The notes below the pieces were generated by a model, which saw only the letters and a list, made by a program, of their open reading frames with translations, did no database searches and was not told where the DNA came from. From NCBI RefSeq assembly GCF_050038885.1, contig NZ_CP143624.1, positions 1,364,001-1,428,000 of the forward strand: a stretch of DNA of 64,000 nucleotides, read 5' to 3'. This DNA is from Myxococcus flavus. GTDB taxonomy: Bacteria > Myxococcota > Myxococcia > Myxococcales > Myxococcaceae. The first letter of the stretch is position 1, and every line of letters starts with the position of its first letter. The position numbers and the translations under genes were made by a program. This document shows, piece after piece, positions 9,157 through 19,636 of the stretch.

Positions 9157-10341
9157 TCAGAACATGTCACGCAGGGACGGTGGCGGCCCGGCGAAGAGCG
9201 CGCCCGCCGCGCGCACCGACGCATCATCCGCCTCCAGCGCGCCCATGGCGCGCAAGGCATCGGCGCGCAGGAGGCCCGTGTACAGCGGCGCCAGCTCGCG
9301 CACGTGCAGCCGCAGGCGCCCGTCACCGCCCCGGCGAACCTCTGCCTGGCCGTCGGACACCTCCAGCACGTAGCGCCCCTGGTTCTCCGGGAAGAGGTCG
9401 TCCTCCACCTCCAGGTGCAGCGCGCCGGAGAGCCCCTCCGGCCAGCCCCGCGCCTCCAGGGCGGCGGCCACGTCCAGCACGCGCACCATCCAGTGCATGT
9501 GCAGCTTCACCGAGTAGGTCTGCTCGCGCAGCAGGAGCAGCAGCGGGTCGTCCACGCCGCCGTACCAGAAGACCTCCGTGGCCAGGGAGCGGTGGTCGCC
9601 CAGGAAGCGGAGGATGCGCCGGGCCGCGGCGGGCGTGTGCGCCACGACATCGGTGAGGAACAGCTCCTGCTTGAGGTCCTTGAGCGCCCTGCGGATGACG
9701 TAGAGGTAGCCCTCGACGCCGTCCTTGCCTTCCACGAGGTAGCCGTGCGCCACCTCGCCGCGCATGTTCTGGACGCGGGCCCACGCGAAGTCCCCGCGGT
9801 CCAGCCAGCCCGTGCGGTGGCGCGCGTGCCGCTGGTAGCTCAGGACGATGGCGGGCAGGTCCGCCGCCTCGATGGGCCGCAGCGCCAGGGTCCGCTCGCC
9901 GAAATCGAGCGACGGAACCTGGACGCGGATTTCGTGGCGCGTGCCCGCGTGCTCGTAGCCCACGCGCCGGTAGAGCGGCTGCGTCGCGGGGTAGAGCACG
10001 GACAGCGGCGCCCCCGACGCGCGCGCCTCGCGCAGCAGGTGCTGCATGAGCCGCGTGGCGGTGCCGCGTCCCCGGTGGACGGGCGACACGCCCACGCTGC
10101 CCACGCCGATGACGGGCACGCTGCGCCCGCCGAACCACTGTCCCATGCGGATGAGCACCAGCGAGCCCGCCACCTCGGCGCCCTCGCGCAACACCCGCAG
10201 GTCCGCGGCGGGCTTCGTCCGCTGCAACCATGCGGCGCTGTCCGCCGGCGACATGGCGTACGAGTGCATCACGATGTCCGCGACTGCGGCCAGCTCGCGT
10301 TCGTCGCGCGGCGGCCCGAACCCTCCTGGCTGCGTCTCCAC
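9157..10341 (-). CDS. Eis-like GNAT N-acetyltransferase
   Basis: A 394-residue protein of the Eis family: an N-terminal GNAT domain with acetyl-CoA loop SPVHRGRGTATRLMQ (R/QxxGxG/A), a second GNAT-like fold from about residue 150, and a C-terminal SCP2-like domain (about 290-394) ending RDMF, whose terminal Phe carboxylate acts in catalysis in Eis proteins. Mycobacterial Eis acetylates aminoglycosides and proteins. The start is probably GTG at 10341, giving VETQPGGFGPPRDE, with GGGAGAGG just upstream; farther starts yield basic, unconserved sequence. It lies 54 bp before the epimerase gene on the same strand, so co-transcription is possible. Confidence 0.88.
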   Translation of the reverse strand: METQPGGFGPPRDERELAAVADIVMHSYAMSPADSAAWLQRTKPAADLRVLREGAEVAGSLVLIRMGQWFGGRSVPVIGVGSVGVSPVHRGRGTATRLMQHLLREARASGAPLSVLYPATQPLYRRVGYEHAGTRHEIRVQVPSLDFGERTLALRPIEAADLPAIVLSYQRHARHRTGWLDRGDFAWARVQNMRGEVAHGYLVEGKDGVEGYLYVIRRALKDLKQELFLTDVVAHTPAAARRILRFLGDHRSLATEVFWYGGVDDPLLLLLREQTYSVKLHMHWMVRVLDVAAALEARGWPEGLSGALHLEVEDDLFPENQGRYVLEVSDGQAEVRRGGDGRLRLHVRELAPLYTGLLRADALRAMGALEADDASVRAAGALFAGPPPSLRDMF

Positions 10342-10555
10342 GTGCCTCTCCCTTTCCCGAGGACGATGACGGCGCGTCCCGGCGGACCGCATTCTCACGA
10401 CAGCCCTGGCGGCATGTCGAGCGACAAGCCAGGCCCGGGCCGTCGGCCCCGATGACATAGAAAGCGGGAGGACGCTCCGTCCGCGCCCGGGGGACCGGCC
10501 CTCCGCTTCCATGAAGGTGCGTGACGGCTTCGCCACCGCGGGGCCAGCCCGCTGG

Positions 10556-10561
10556 TATCCT
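10556..10561 (+). promoter_or_regulatory. Candidate -10 element (TATCCT) of a leaderless start
   Basis: TATCCT ends 7 bp before the ATG at 10569 and no Shine-Dalgarno sequence intervenes. This would promote the small membrane ORF and the sensor kinase that overlaps it. Inference. Confidence 0.35.
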
Positions 10562-10568
10562 CGCCGCC

Positions 10569-10769
10569 ATGAAGCGCCCCTCCGAGCCCGACGCACCGGT
10601 GATGCCGTCGCTGCTCGTCTTCGCCGTCGCGGTGCTCCTCTTCGGCTCCCCGCTGCGCCGGCTGTGGCTGGCGGAGGGGGCACCGGGGTACCTGCCCTTC
10701 GTGGTGTGGCTGGGCGTCATCGTCCTGGGCGGCTGGGCGGCCCACCGGAGTGGCGGCCATGACGCTTGA
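10569..10769 (+). CDS. Small two-helix membrane protein upstream of the sensor kinase
   Basis: A 66-residue protein with two hydrophobic segments (SLLVFAVAVLLFG and FVVWLGVIVLGGWAAH). It overlaps the following symporter-kinase gene by 11 bp, which suggests translational coupling. In Pseudomonas a small ORF (cbrX) lies in the same position before the related sensor gene cbrA. I infer an analogous accessory role, without detectable family identity. Confidence 0.72.
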   Translation: MKRPSEPDAPVMPSLLVFAVAVLLFGSPLRRLWLAEGAPGYLPFVVWLGVIVLGGWAAHRSGGHDA

Positions 10770-13727
10770 GCTGGGCTCGCTCGTCGCCGCGTCCGTCGCC
10801 TACCTGCTGGTGCTGTTCCTGGTGGCGTACGCGGCGGAGCGAGGCGCCATCCCCGCGCGCATCACCCAGCATCCGTTCGTCTATGCGCTGGCACTGGGCG
10901 TCTACGCCACGTCCTGGTCCTACTTCGGCAGCGTGGGCTACGCGGCGCGGCACGGCTTCCGCTACCTGGGCATCTACCTGGGGGTCACGCTAGCGTGCCT
11001 GCTCGTCCCCGTGCTGTGGCGCCCGCTGCTGCGCCTGTCCCGCGAGCTCCAGCTCACCTCCCTGGCGGATGTGCTGGCCTTCCGTTACCCGGGGCAGTCC
11101 ACCGGCACCGCGGTGACGCTGTTCCTGCTGGCTGGCAGCCTGCCCTACCTCGCGCTCCAGGTGCGCGCCGTGGTCGAGTCCGCGCGCGTGCTCAGCCCGT
11201 CCGCGTCCCCCACCCTGGTGGGACTGGGCTTCTGCGCGGTGCTCACCGGCTTCTCCGTCCTCTTCGGCGCGCGGCACCTCACGCCCCGCGAGCGGCACGA
11301 AGGCCTGATGCTGGCCATCGCCTTCGAGTCCGCGGTGAAGCTGGTGGCCCTGGTGGCCGTGGGCCTCTGGGCGGTGTTCCACGTGTTCGGCGGGGTGGAC
11401 GGGCTGCGCGCCTGGCTGGACGCGCACCCGGAAGCCATCGACGGGCTGCAGCGCCCCGCGCGCGACGCCTCCTGGGCGCCGCTGCTGGTGCTCTCCTGCG
11501 CCGCCGCCTTCCTCACGCCGCGCAGCTACCACGTGGCCTTCACCGAGGCCCCGGAGCGCGAGGGGCTGGCCACCGCCGCCTGGGCCTTCCCGCTGCTGCT
11601 CCTGGTGATGAACCTCATGGTGCCGCTGGTGCTCTGGGGCGGCGAGGCGCTGGGCCTGCCCTGGCCGGCGGACTTCCACGTGCTGTCGGTGCCCGCGTCG
11701 GGCGGCGCCACGTGGCTGGCGCTGGGCGCCTTCCTCGGCGGCGTCTCCGCGTCCAGCGCCATGGTCATCGTCACCACGCTGGCCCTGGCGCCCATGTGCC
11801 TCACGCACCTGGTGCTTCCGCTGGGGTACGCGCGCGGCCAGCCGCACCTGTATGGCTGGCTGCTGTGGGCGCGCCGGCTGCTCATCGGCATCATCATCCT
11901 GGCCGGCTACGGCTTCCACTGGCTGCTGAACATCCGCGGCACCGGGCTGGTGGACCTGGGGCTGGTGTCCTTCGTCGCGGTGGCCCAGTTCATCCCCGGC
12001 GTGCTGGGGCTGCTCTTCTGGAAACGCGGCACGCGGGCCGGGCTGCTGGCGGGCATGGGCGCGGGCGCCGCCCTGTGGTTCCTGACGCTGGTGGTGCCCC
12101 TGTGGGCCTCGCCCAGCGTCGTCGCCTGGACGCATCGCACGGCGGCGCTGCTGGGCTTCCCCACCGATGAGCCCTGGGGGTTCGCCACCTTCGCGTCCCT
12201 CACGCTCAACGGCCTGGCCTTCATCGGCGTGTCGCTGGCCACGCGCCAATCGCCCGAGGAAGCCGAGGCCGCGCGGACCTGCACGCGCGAGGAAGCCGCG
12301 CCCGCGTCTGGAGGCGTCGTGGCCGGCTCGCCCGAGGAGTTCCGGCGCAAGCTGGCCCCGCTGCTGGGCGAGGAGGCCGCGAGGGCGGAGGTGGACCGGG
12401 CGCTGACCGCGCTGGCCCTGCCGCCGGACGAGCGCCGACCGTCCGAGCTGCGCCGCCTGCGCGACGGCGTGGAGCGCAACTTGTCGGGCCTGCTGGGGCC
12501 GGTGCTCGCCCGGCTGACGGTGGAGGAGGCCCTGCGGCTGGAGCCCGGCGCGCGCACCGCCCTGGCGGAGCAGCTCCGCTTCGTGGAGGAGCGCCTGCGC
12601 GACGCACGCAGCATGCGGGGCCCCGTGCCCGCCCTGGAGGCCGTGCGCCGCTACCTGCGCCGCATCCTGGAGGACCTCCCCGTGGGCGTCTGCGCCGTGG
12701 GGCCGGACGGCGAGGTCGTCATCTGGAACGCGGCGATGGAGCAGCTGTCCGGCGTGCCGGTGGATGGCGTGCGAGGGCACCTGCTGGAGGCGCTGCCCGC
12801 CCCCTGGGGACCGCTGCTGTCCGGCTTCGCCGCCGGCGCGGACGGCGACACCGAGGCGCACGTCACCGTGGCGGGCGCGGAGCGCATCCTCCGCCTGCAC
12901 CGCTCCCGCCTGTCGCCCGCCGAGGAAGGCGGCGGCACGTCCGAGGGCATGGCGCTGCTGGTGGAGGACCTGACGGTGCGCAAGGCCGTGGACGCGCGCA
13001 TGGCCCACCAGGACCGGCTGGCCTCGCTGGGCCGCGTGGCGGCGGGCGTGGCCCATGAGATTGGCAACCCGCTGACGGCCATCGCCAGCCTGACGCAGAA
13101 CCTCAAGTACGAGCTGGAAGACCCGGAGGCGGTGCAGGAGCGCGCCGGCCTCATCCTCCAACAGTGCCGGCGCATCGACGCCATCGTCCGGACGCTGGTG
13201 GGCTTCAGCCACGACGGCACGGTGGGAGGACAGGCGCGTCCCTTCACGCGGGTCGCCGTGGCGCCGCTGCTCGGCGAGGCCATGGAGCTGGCGCGGCTCG
13301 CGCGCAAGCAGCGCGGCGTGAGCTTCGAGCACCGCTGCCCGGAGGGCCTGGAGGTCCAGGGCGATGCCCAGCGGCTGGAGCAGGTGCTGGTGAATCTGCT
13401 GACGAACGCCATGGACGCGTCCCCGGAGCGCGGTGTGGTGGAGTTGGAGGCCGACCTCCATGACGGCGCGGTGCGGCTGCGCGTCATGGACCGCGGGCCT
13501 GGGATTCCCGCCGAGCTGGCGCAGCGGGTCTTCGAGCCCTTCTTCACGACGAAGGGCCCCGGCGAGGGAACGGGCCTGGGCCTGGCGCTCGCCGCGGGCA
13601 TCGTCCGGGAGCACGGAGGAACGATGCAGGTGGACAGACGGCAGGGGGGCGGAACTAGCGTCGTGGTGAGCCTTCCGGAGCCACGCCGGACGGAATCGAG
13701 CGTGAAACCCGAGCGGAGGGCCCCGAC

Positions 13728-13731
<4 letters not shown>
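10759..13731 (+). CDS. Sodium/solute symporter-histidine kinase fusion (CbrA/CrbS type)
   Basis: A 990-residue hybrid sensor. Residues 1 to about 490 form an SSS/SLC5 transporter-like domain with 12-13 membrane helices (for example YATSWSYFGSVGYAARHGF and FTEAPEREGL). A STAC-like helical bundle follows at about 520-610 (RRLRDGVERNLSGLLGPVL), then a PAS domain (LEDLPVGVCAVGPDGEVVIW), then a histidine kinase with His766 in VAHEIGNPLTAIA, N-box VLVNLLTNAMDAS, G1 DRGPGIP and F/G2 FFTTKGPGEGTGLGLALA. CrbS and CbrA family members sense acetate or histidine and carbon status. The gene overlaps the response-regulator gene by ATGA. Context with acs-actP argues for acetate or a related monocarboxylate as signal. 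ATG 10759 is chosen; a GTG at 10750 would add three residues. Confidence 0.9.
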
Positions 13732-15113
<1,382 letters not shown>

Positions 15114-15247
15114 GGCACGCTTCCTGGGCGGCCGTCCAGTGGCCTCCAGTCCCATGCGCGCGTCCGCCAGGGGCAGCGCACCGGCACGGCGGAACGTGCG
15201 TAGCCCGCAGTGGCTAGCATTCCCTCCCTCACATCGCAGGGGGGCGC

Positions 15248-16075
15248 ATGACCAAGAGTGTACCTGGCACTGTCGACGGCGCAGGCAAGCACGCGGGGGA
15301 CGTCGTTGGGGCCATTCCTCGCGCGGAGTACGGGAGGCTGGCGGTGCTCACCACGGCCATGCCCTTGGCTGTCCTCGCCACCAACTGGTACCTGCCGCCG
15401 GGTTGGAACCTGGTGGGAACGATGGCCGTGCTCACCGGGTTTCTGCTGGTCCTGGGCAAGGCCATCTCGGGCGTGCCGCTCGCATTGCTCATCAGCGAGC
15501 GCAACCTGATGAGCCTCTCCCGGTTCCAGGCGCTCGTGTGGACCGTGGTCGTGATGGGCGGCTACCTGACGATGACGCTCACGCGCGTGAAGACCGGCGG
15601 GCAGAGCGCCGTGGGCGTCACCATCCCCCAGGAGCTCTGGATTGCCATGGGCATCTCCACCACTTCGCTGCTGGGTACCCCCCTGGTGCTGGGCGGCAAG
15701 CGCGCGCGCAGCCCAGACGAGAAGCTGGTGCAGAACACCTCTGTCCAGCTCGCCGAGCCGACCACGGACATCGATGCGCACCGCCAGGGCGTGCTCTACG
15801 CCAACCCCGACATGACCGACGCGCGCGTGGCGGACATGTTCCAGGGGGACGAGGTGGGCAACACCGCGCACATCGACCTGGCCAAGGTGCAGATGTTCTA
15901 TTTCACGCTCATCGCCGCGATGGGCTACTTCATGGAGGTGGCTAAGGCGGTGCTGGGCGGCGCCACCGACAAGATGCCCGAGGTGTCAGAAGGCATGCTC
16001 GCCCTGCTGGCCATCAGCCATGGTGGATACCTGCTAGGCAAGGCGGGCGACCACTCGAACTCCAAGCCCACGTGA
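15248..16075 (+). CDS. Uncharacterised multi-pass membrane protein
   Basis: A 275-residue protein with about five or six hydrophobic segments: LTTAMPLAVLATNWYL, LVGTMAVLTGFLLVLGKA, ALVWTVVVMGGYLTMTL, ELWIAMGISTTSLLGTPLVLG, a long polar loop with MFQGDEVGNTAHIDLAKVQ, FYFTLIAAMGYFME and LLAISHGGYLLGKA. The pattern LSRFQALVWT, PQELW, GNxxxIDLxKVQMFxFT and SEGMLALLxISHxGYL matches a family of bacterial hypothetical membrane proteins that I cannot name. GGGGGGC precedes the ATG. It sits between the regulator and the acetate-uptake genes, so it may belong to the system, but nothing in the sequence proves it. Confidence 0.78.
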   Translation: MTKSVPGTVDGAGKHAGDVVGAIPRAEYGRLAVLTTAMPLAVLATNWYLPPGWNLVGTMAVLTGFLLVLGKAISGVPLALLISERNLMSLSRFQALVWTVVVMGGYLTMTLTRVKTGGQSAVGVTIPQELWIAMGISTTSLLGTPLVLGGKRARSPDEKLVQNTSVQLAEPTTDIDAHRQGVLYANPDMTDARVADMFQGDEVGNTAHIDLAKVQMFYFTLIAAMGYFMEVAKAVLGGATDKMPEVSEGMLALLAISHGGYLLGKAGDHSNSKPT

Positions 16076-16089
16076 CGCCGCGCGCGAAT

Positions 16090-16148
16090 CGTTACGGCGC
16101 GGTGCACAAATCGTTACCGCGGTAACGCGCACGTCACCTTCGGTAACG
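16090..16148 (+). promoter_or_regulatory. Phased enhancer-type operator: four CGTTAC/GTAACG half-sites
   Basis: Half-sites: CGTTAC at 16090-16095 and 16112-16117, then the reverse complement GTAACG at 16122-16127 and 16143-16148. The central pair forms a perfect 16-bp palindrome, CGTTACCGCGGTAACG, at 16112-16127. Start-to-start distances are 22, 10 and 21 bp, about whole helical turns. The array is centred about 110 bp upstream of the predicted sigma54 transcription start, the usual place for NtrC-family binding sites. Confidence 0.7.
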
Positions 16149-16201
16149 CCCTGACGCGCCGGGCCAACCTGCAAGCTCTTGAATCTTCGAGTGCGGCGCG
16201 T

Positions 16202-16217
16202 TGGCAGACGCGTTGCT
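16202..16217 (+). promoter_or_regulatory. Sigma54 (-24/-12) promoter of the porin-acs-actP operon
   Basis: TGGCAGACGCGTTGCT: GG at 16203-16204, exactly ten bases, GC at 16215-16216, with the full TGGCA and TTGC cores. Predicted transcription start is near 16228. An array of palindromic sites lies upstream, and an NtrC-family regulator gene is two genes away. Confidence 0.7.
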
Positions 16218-16229
16218 CTGGGGCGGGGC

Positions 16230-17336
16230 ATGCGCACTGCCCCCGCACGCATGCTGTCGCTCATGGCCGCGCTCGCGGTCCTGCTGTCAGCCGCTCCGTC
16301 GAGCGCATTCAAGATTCCCTTCAGCGAGGAGTCCTATCTCAACGTCGCCATCCTCCTGCAGCCGCAGCTCCAGCTTGTCGACGAAGGCGCGCCGTCCGGC
16401 GGGCTTGGCACCGACATGTTCCTGCGCCGCACGCGCCTGCTCTTCTTCGGCAACATCACCAAGCGCCTGTCGTTCTTCGCCGAGACGGACCAGCCCAACT
16501 TCGGCAAGAACGGCGACTGGAACGTCGCCTTCTTCATCCAGGACGCGTTCATCTCCTACGAGGTGGCGGACAAAATCTGGATTGACGCGGGCATGCTGCT
16601 GCCGCCGCTGACGCGCCATGTCCTCCAGGGGGCCATCGCGTTGCAGGCGGTGGACTACCACTCCAACCTGGTCCGCTGGGCCCCTGGCGTGGGCAAGGTG
16701 TGGCGGGACATGGGCGTGCAGGTGCGCGGCTTCGCGGGGCCGCTGGGCTTCCGCGCCGCCATCTTCAACGGCGTCAACGGCAAGACGACCCCGGAGGGCA
16801 CGGTGCTCAATCCGGACGACCTTCCCCGCGTCACCGCGATGGCGCGCTGGAACTTCTTCACGCGGGAGGAGGACCTCTTCTTCCAGGGCATCTACTTCGC
16901 CTCGGAGCCGCGCCTGTCGGTGGGCATCGGCGCCGACTACCAGCCGGACGCGGTGGCCACGGCCTCCGGGCTCCATGACTCGCTGGGCACGGCCGCGGAC
17001 GTGTTCCTCGACGTGCCGCTGGCGAACGACCAGGAGCTCGTCTTCAACGCCACCCTCTTCCACTACCGCCAGGGCCTGGACAACCCGCAGAGCGGCACCG
17101 GCTTCTACGCGGAGACGGGCTGGCGCTTCGGCAAGTTCCAGCCGGTGATTTCCGGTGAGTACTTCAACGCGCGCGTGGCGGGCCAGGACCAGCTCGCGCT
17201 CAGGCCCGGCTTCAACATCTGGTTCCAGAAGCACACGTTCAACCTCCGGACCGAGGTCGCCGTCGCGTGGACGGGCGACCTCTCCCAGGCGCGCGCCTCC
17301 GTGACGGGCACGAGCCAGCTGCAGCTCTTCTACTAA
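16230..17336 (+). CDS. Outer-membrane porin (OprO/OprP-like)
   Basis: A 368-residue protein with signal peptide MRTAPARMLSLMAALAVLLS and predicted cleavage after PSSA, before FKIPFSEESY. The mature part is rich in alternating aromatic/polar strands (RRTRLLFFGNITKRLSFFAETDQ, LVFNATLFHYRQG, ending LQLFY with C-terminal Tyr), as expected of a 16-strand trimeric porin of the phosphate-selective O/P family. It is first in a probable operon with acs, DUF485 and actP, suggesting passage of acetate or small anions. The start is uncertain: ATG 16230 gives a good signal peptide but lies only about 2 nt after the predicted sigma54 start; ATG 16251 is an alternative. Confidence 0.85.
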   Translation: MRTAPARMLSLMAALAVLLSAAPSSAFKIPFSEESYLNVAILLQPQLQLVDEGAPSGGLGTDMFLRRTRLLFFGNITKRLSFFAETDQPNFGKNGDWNVAFFIQDAFISYEVADKIWIDAGMLLPPLTRHVLQGAIALQAVDYHSNLVRWAPGVGKVWRDMGVQVRGFAGPLGFRAAIFNGVNGKTTPEGTVLNPDDLPRVTAMARWNFFTREEDLFFQGIYFASEPRLSVGIGADYQPDAVATASGLHDSLGTAADVFLDVPLANDQELVFNATLFHYRQGLDNPQSGTGFYAETGWRFGKFQPVISGEYFNARVAGQDQLALRPGFNIWFQKHTFNLRTEVAVAWTGDLSQARASVTGTSQLQLFY

Positions 17337-17363
17337 CCCTCCTCCACTCCAAGGATGCTGACG

Positions 17364-19328
17364 ATGGCCCAGACGCAGGACTCGCTCATTCCCACGAAGG
17401 ACGCCTTCAGCCGCAAAGCCCACGTGAAGAGCCTGGAGGACTACCAGCGGCTCTACCGGCGCAGCCTCGAGCAACCCGAGGCCTTCTGGGGCGAGATGGC
17501 CGAGCAGCTCACCTGGTTCCACAAGCCCGAGTCCATCATGAACGTGGACGCCGAGCGGGTGGACTTCTCCTGGTTCGGCGGCGGCAAGCTCAACGCGGCC
17601 TACAACTGCATCGACCGGCACGCCCGGGAGCGCCCCGGCAAGGTCGCCATCGTCTGGGCGAAGAACGAGCCGGGCGAATACGAATCCATCACCTACCGCG
17701 ACCTCCAGCACCACGTGGGCCGCGTGGCCAACGTGCTCAAGGCGCACGGCGTCCGCAAGGGCGACCGTGTCTGCATCTACCTGCCCATGGTGCCGGAGCT
17801 GGCCTACACCATGCTTGCCTGCGCGCGCATCGGCGCGGTGCACTCGGTGGTGTTCGCCGGCTTCTCCTCGGAGGCCCTGCGCGAGCGCATCCTCGACTCG
17901 GGCGCCAAGGTGCTCGTCACCGCCAACGAAGGGCCACGTGGGCCCAAGTTCGTGGCCACCAAGGCCATCGCGGACGAGGCCGTGGAGGGCCTGTCGCTGG
18001 TGGAGTCCATCCTCGTCGTGCGCCGCACGGGCAAGGAAGTGCCGATGCTCGACGGCCGCGACTACTGGCTGGACGCGGAGATGGCGAAGCACCGCGGCGT
18101 CTGCCCGGCGGAGTGGATGGACTCCGAGGACCCGCTGTTCATCCTCTACACTTCCGGCTCCACGGGAAAGCCCAAGGGCGTGCTGCACACCACGGGCGGC
18201 TACCTCGTCTATGCGGCCACCACGTTCCGCTACGTCTTCGACATCCAGCCGGAGGACGTCTACTTCTGCGCGGCGGACCTGGGCTGGGTCACCGGCCACA
18301 GCTACATCCTCTACGGGCCACTGGCGAACGGCACCACCACGGTGATGTTCGAGTCCACGCCCACCTTCCCGGACGCGGGCCGCCTCTGGCGCGTGGTGGA
18401 CGACCTCCAGGCCACCATCCTCTACACCGCGCCCACCGCGCTGCGCTCGCTCATCAAGGAGGGCGATGTGTGGGTGAAGAAGTCTTCGCGCCAGTCGCTG
18501 CGCCTGCTGGGCAGCGTGGGCGAGCCCATCAACCCGGAGGTCTGGCGCTGGTACCACGACGTCGTCGGCGAAGGCCGCTGCCCGGTGGTGGACACCTGGT
18601 GGCAGACGGAGACGGGCGGCATCCTGATTGCGCCGCTGCCGGGCGCCACGCCCACCAAGCCGGGCTCGGCCACCCTGCCCTTCTTCGGCGTGGAGCCGGT
18701 GTTGGTGGACGACGAGGGCCGCGTCATCGAAGGCAACGGCGTCAGCGGCAACCTGTGCATGGCGCGCTCGTGGCCGGGGCAGGCGCGCACGCTGTACGGC
18801 CACCACCAGCGCTTCAAGGAGACGTACTACGCGCGCTTCCCCAACCTCTACTTCACCGGCGACGGCTGCCGCCGTGACGAGGACGGGTACTACTGGATTA
18901 CCGGCCGCGTGGACGATGTGCTCAACGTCTCCGGACATCGCCTGGGCACCGCGGAGGTGGAGAGCGCGCTGGTCGCCCACGAAGCCGTCGCGGAGGCCGC
19001 CGTGGTGGGCTTCCCGCACGACCTCAAGGGCACGGGCGTGTGCGCCTTCGTCACGGTGAAGCCGGACTGGCAGGAGTCCGGCTCCGAGCAGATGGTGGGC
19101 GCGCTCAAGGAGCAGGTCCGGCATGTCATCGGGCCCATTGCCACGCCGGACCGGGTGGTGCTGGTCAACGGCCTGCCGAAGACGCGCTCCGGGAAGATTC
19201 TGCGCCGCATGCTCCGCAAGATTGCCTCGGGCGAGGTGGAGAACCTGGGTGACGCCAGCACGCTGGCGGACCCCGCGGTGCTCGACGAGCTGCTCGCCAA
19301 GGCGACCCCCTCACAGGCGAAGCGCTGA
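17364..19328 (+). CDS. acs: Acetyl-CoA synthetase (AMP-forming)
   Basis: A 654-residue enzyme that makes acetyl-CoA from acetate, ATP and CoA through acetyl-AMP. Motifs: P-loop YTSGSTGKPKG, acetate-pocket Trp in DTWWQTETGG, hinge TGRVDDVLNVSGHRLG, and the C-terminal lysine in TRSGKILRRML that is acetylated in regulated Acs enzymes. Length matches the family. ATG 17364 is preferred to 17355 because AAGGA at 17351-17355 is well spaced for it. It lies 27 bp after the porin gene and 16 bp before the DUF485 gene, so a single operon is likely. Confidence 0.96.
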   Translation: MAQTQDSLIPTKDAFSRKAHVKSLEDYQRLYRRSLEQPEAFWGEMAEQLTWFHKPESIMNVDAERVDFSWFGGGKLNAAYNCIDRHARERPGKVAIVWAKNEPGEYESITYRDLQHHVGRVANVLKAHGVRKGDRVCIYLPMVPELAYTMLACARIGAVHSVVFAGFSSEALRERILDSGAKVLVTANEGPRGPKFVATKAIADEAVEGLSLVESILVVRRTGKEVPMLDGRDYWLDAEMAKHRGVCPAEWMDSEDPLFILYTSGSTGKPKGVLHTTGGYLVYAATTFRYVFDIQPEDVYFCAADLGWVTGHSYILYGPLANGTTTVMFESTPTFPDAGRLWRVVDDLQATILYTAPTALRSLIKEGDVWVKKSSRQSLRLLGSVGEPINPEVWRWYHDVVGEGRCPVVDTWWQTETGGILIAPLPGATPTKPGSATLPFFGVEPVLVDDEGRVIEGNGVSGNLCMARSWPGQARTLYGHHQRFKETYYARFPNLYFTGDGCRRDEDGYYWITGRVDDVLNVSGHRLGTAEVESALVAHEAVAEAAVVGFPHDLKGTGVCAFVTVKPDWQESGSEQMVGALKEQVRHVIGPIATPDRVVLVNGLPKTRSGKILRRMLRKIASGEVENLGDASTLADPAVLDELLAKATPSQAKR

Positions 19329-19344
19329 CAGGAGGAGAACCCGC

Positions 19345-19629
19345 ATGTCCCCGAATCCGAACGAGGAAGCGCTGGAGGCACTCGCGGCGGCGCGCTGGCG
19401 CGTGGCCGGCGTGCTCACCGTGGCCACCCTGGCCGCGTACCTGGGCTTCATCCTGCTGGTGGCCTTCGACAAGCCGCTCATGGGGCAGCAGCTCGCCCCC
19501 GGCCTGTCCATCGGCATCCTGCTGGGCGCGCTGGTCATCGTCGCGGCCTGGGCGCTGACGGGCATCTACATGCTGTGGGCGAACGGGAAGTACGACCGCG
19601 CCCTGCACCAACTCCGCGGTGGGAAGTGA
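19345..19629 (+). CDS. DUF485 inner-membrane protein (YjcH-like)
   Basis: A 94-residue protein with two membrane helices (VAGVLTVATLAAYLGFILLV and SIGILLGALVIVAAWALTG) and the family ending IYMLWANGKYD. DUF485 proteins (yjcH in E. coli) lie between acs and actP and accompany acetate permeases. A strong ribosome site AGGAGGAG at 19330-19337 fixes the ATG at 19345. The next gene follows by 7 bp. Confidence 0.93.
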   Translation: MSPNPNEEALEALAAARWRVAGVLTVATLAAYLGFILLVAFDKPLMGQQLAPGLSIGILLGALVIVAAWALTGIYMLWANGKYDRALHQLRGGK

Positions 19630-19636
19630 GGCAGGC

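Noticed and set aside
10555..10570. GG-N10-GC match before the small membrane ORF at 10569
   Set aside because: It lacks both the TGGCA and TTGC cores and overlaps the start codon; a chance match in GC-rich DNA is more likely than a sigma54 promoter.
10990..13614. Minus-strand frame of 874 codons opposite the symporter-kinase
   Set aside because: Gln/His/Arg/Ala-rich with no domains; the plus-strand protein shows complete transporter and kinase motifs.
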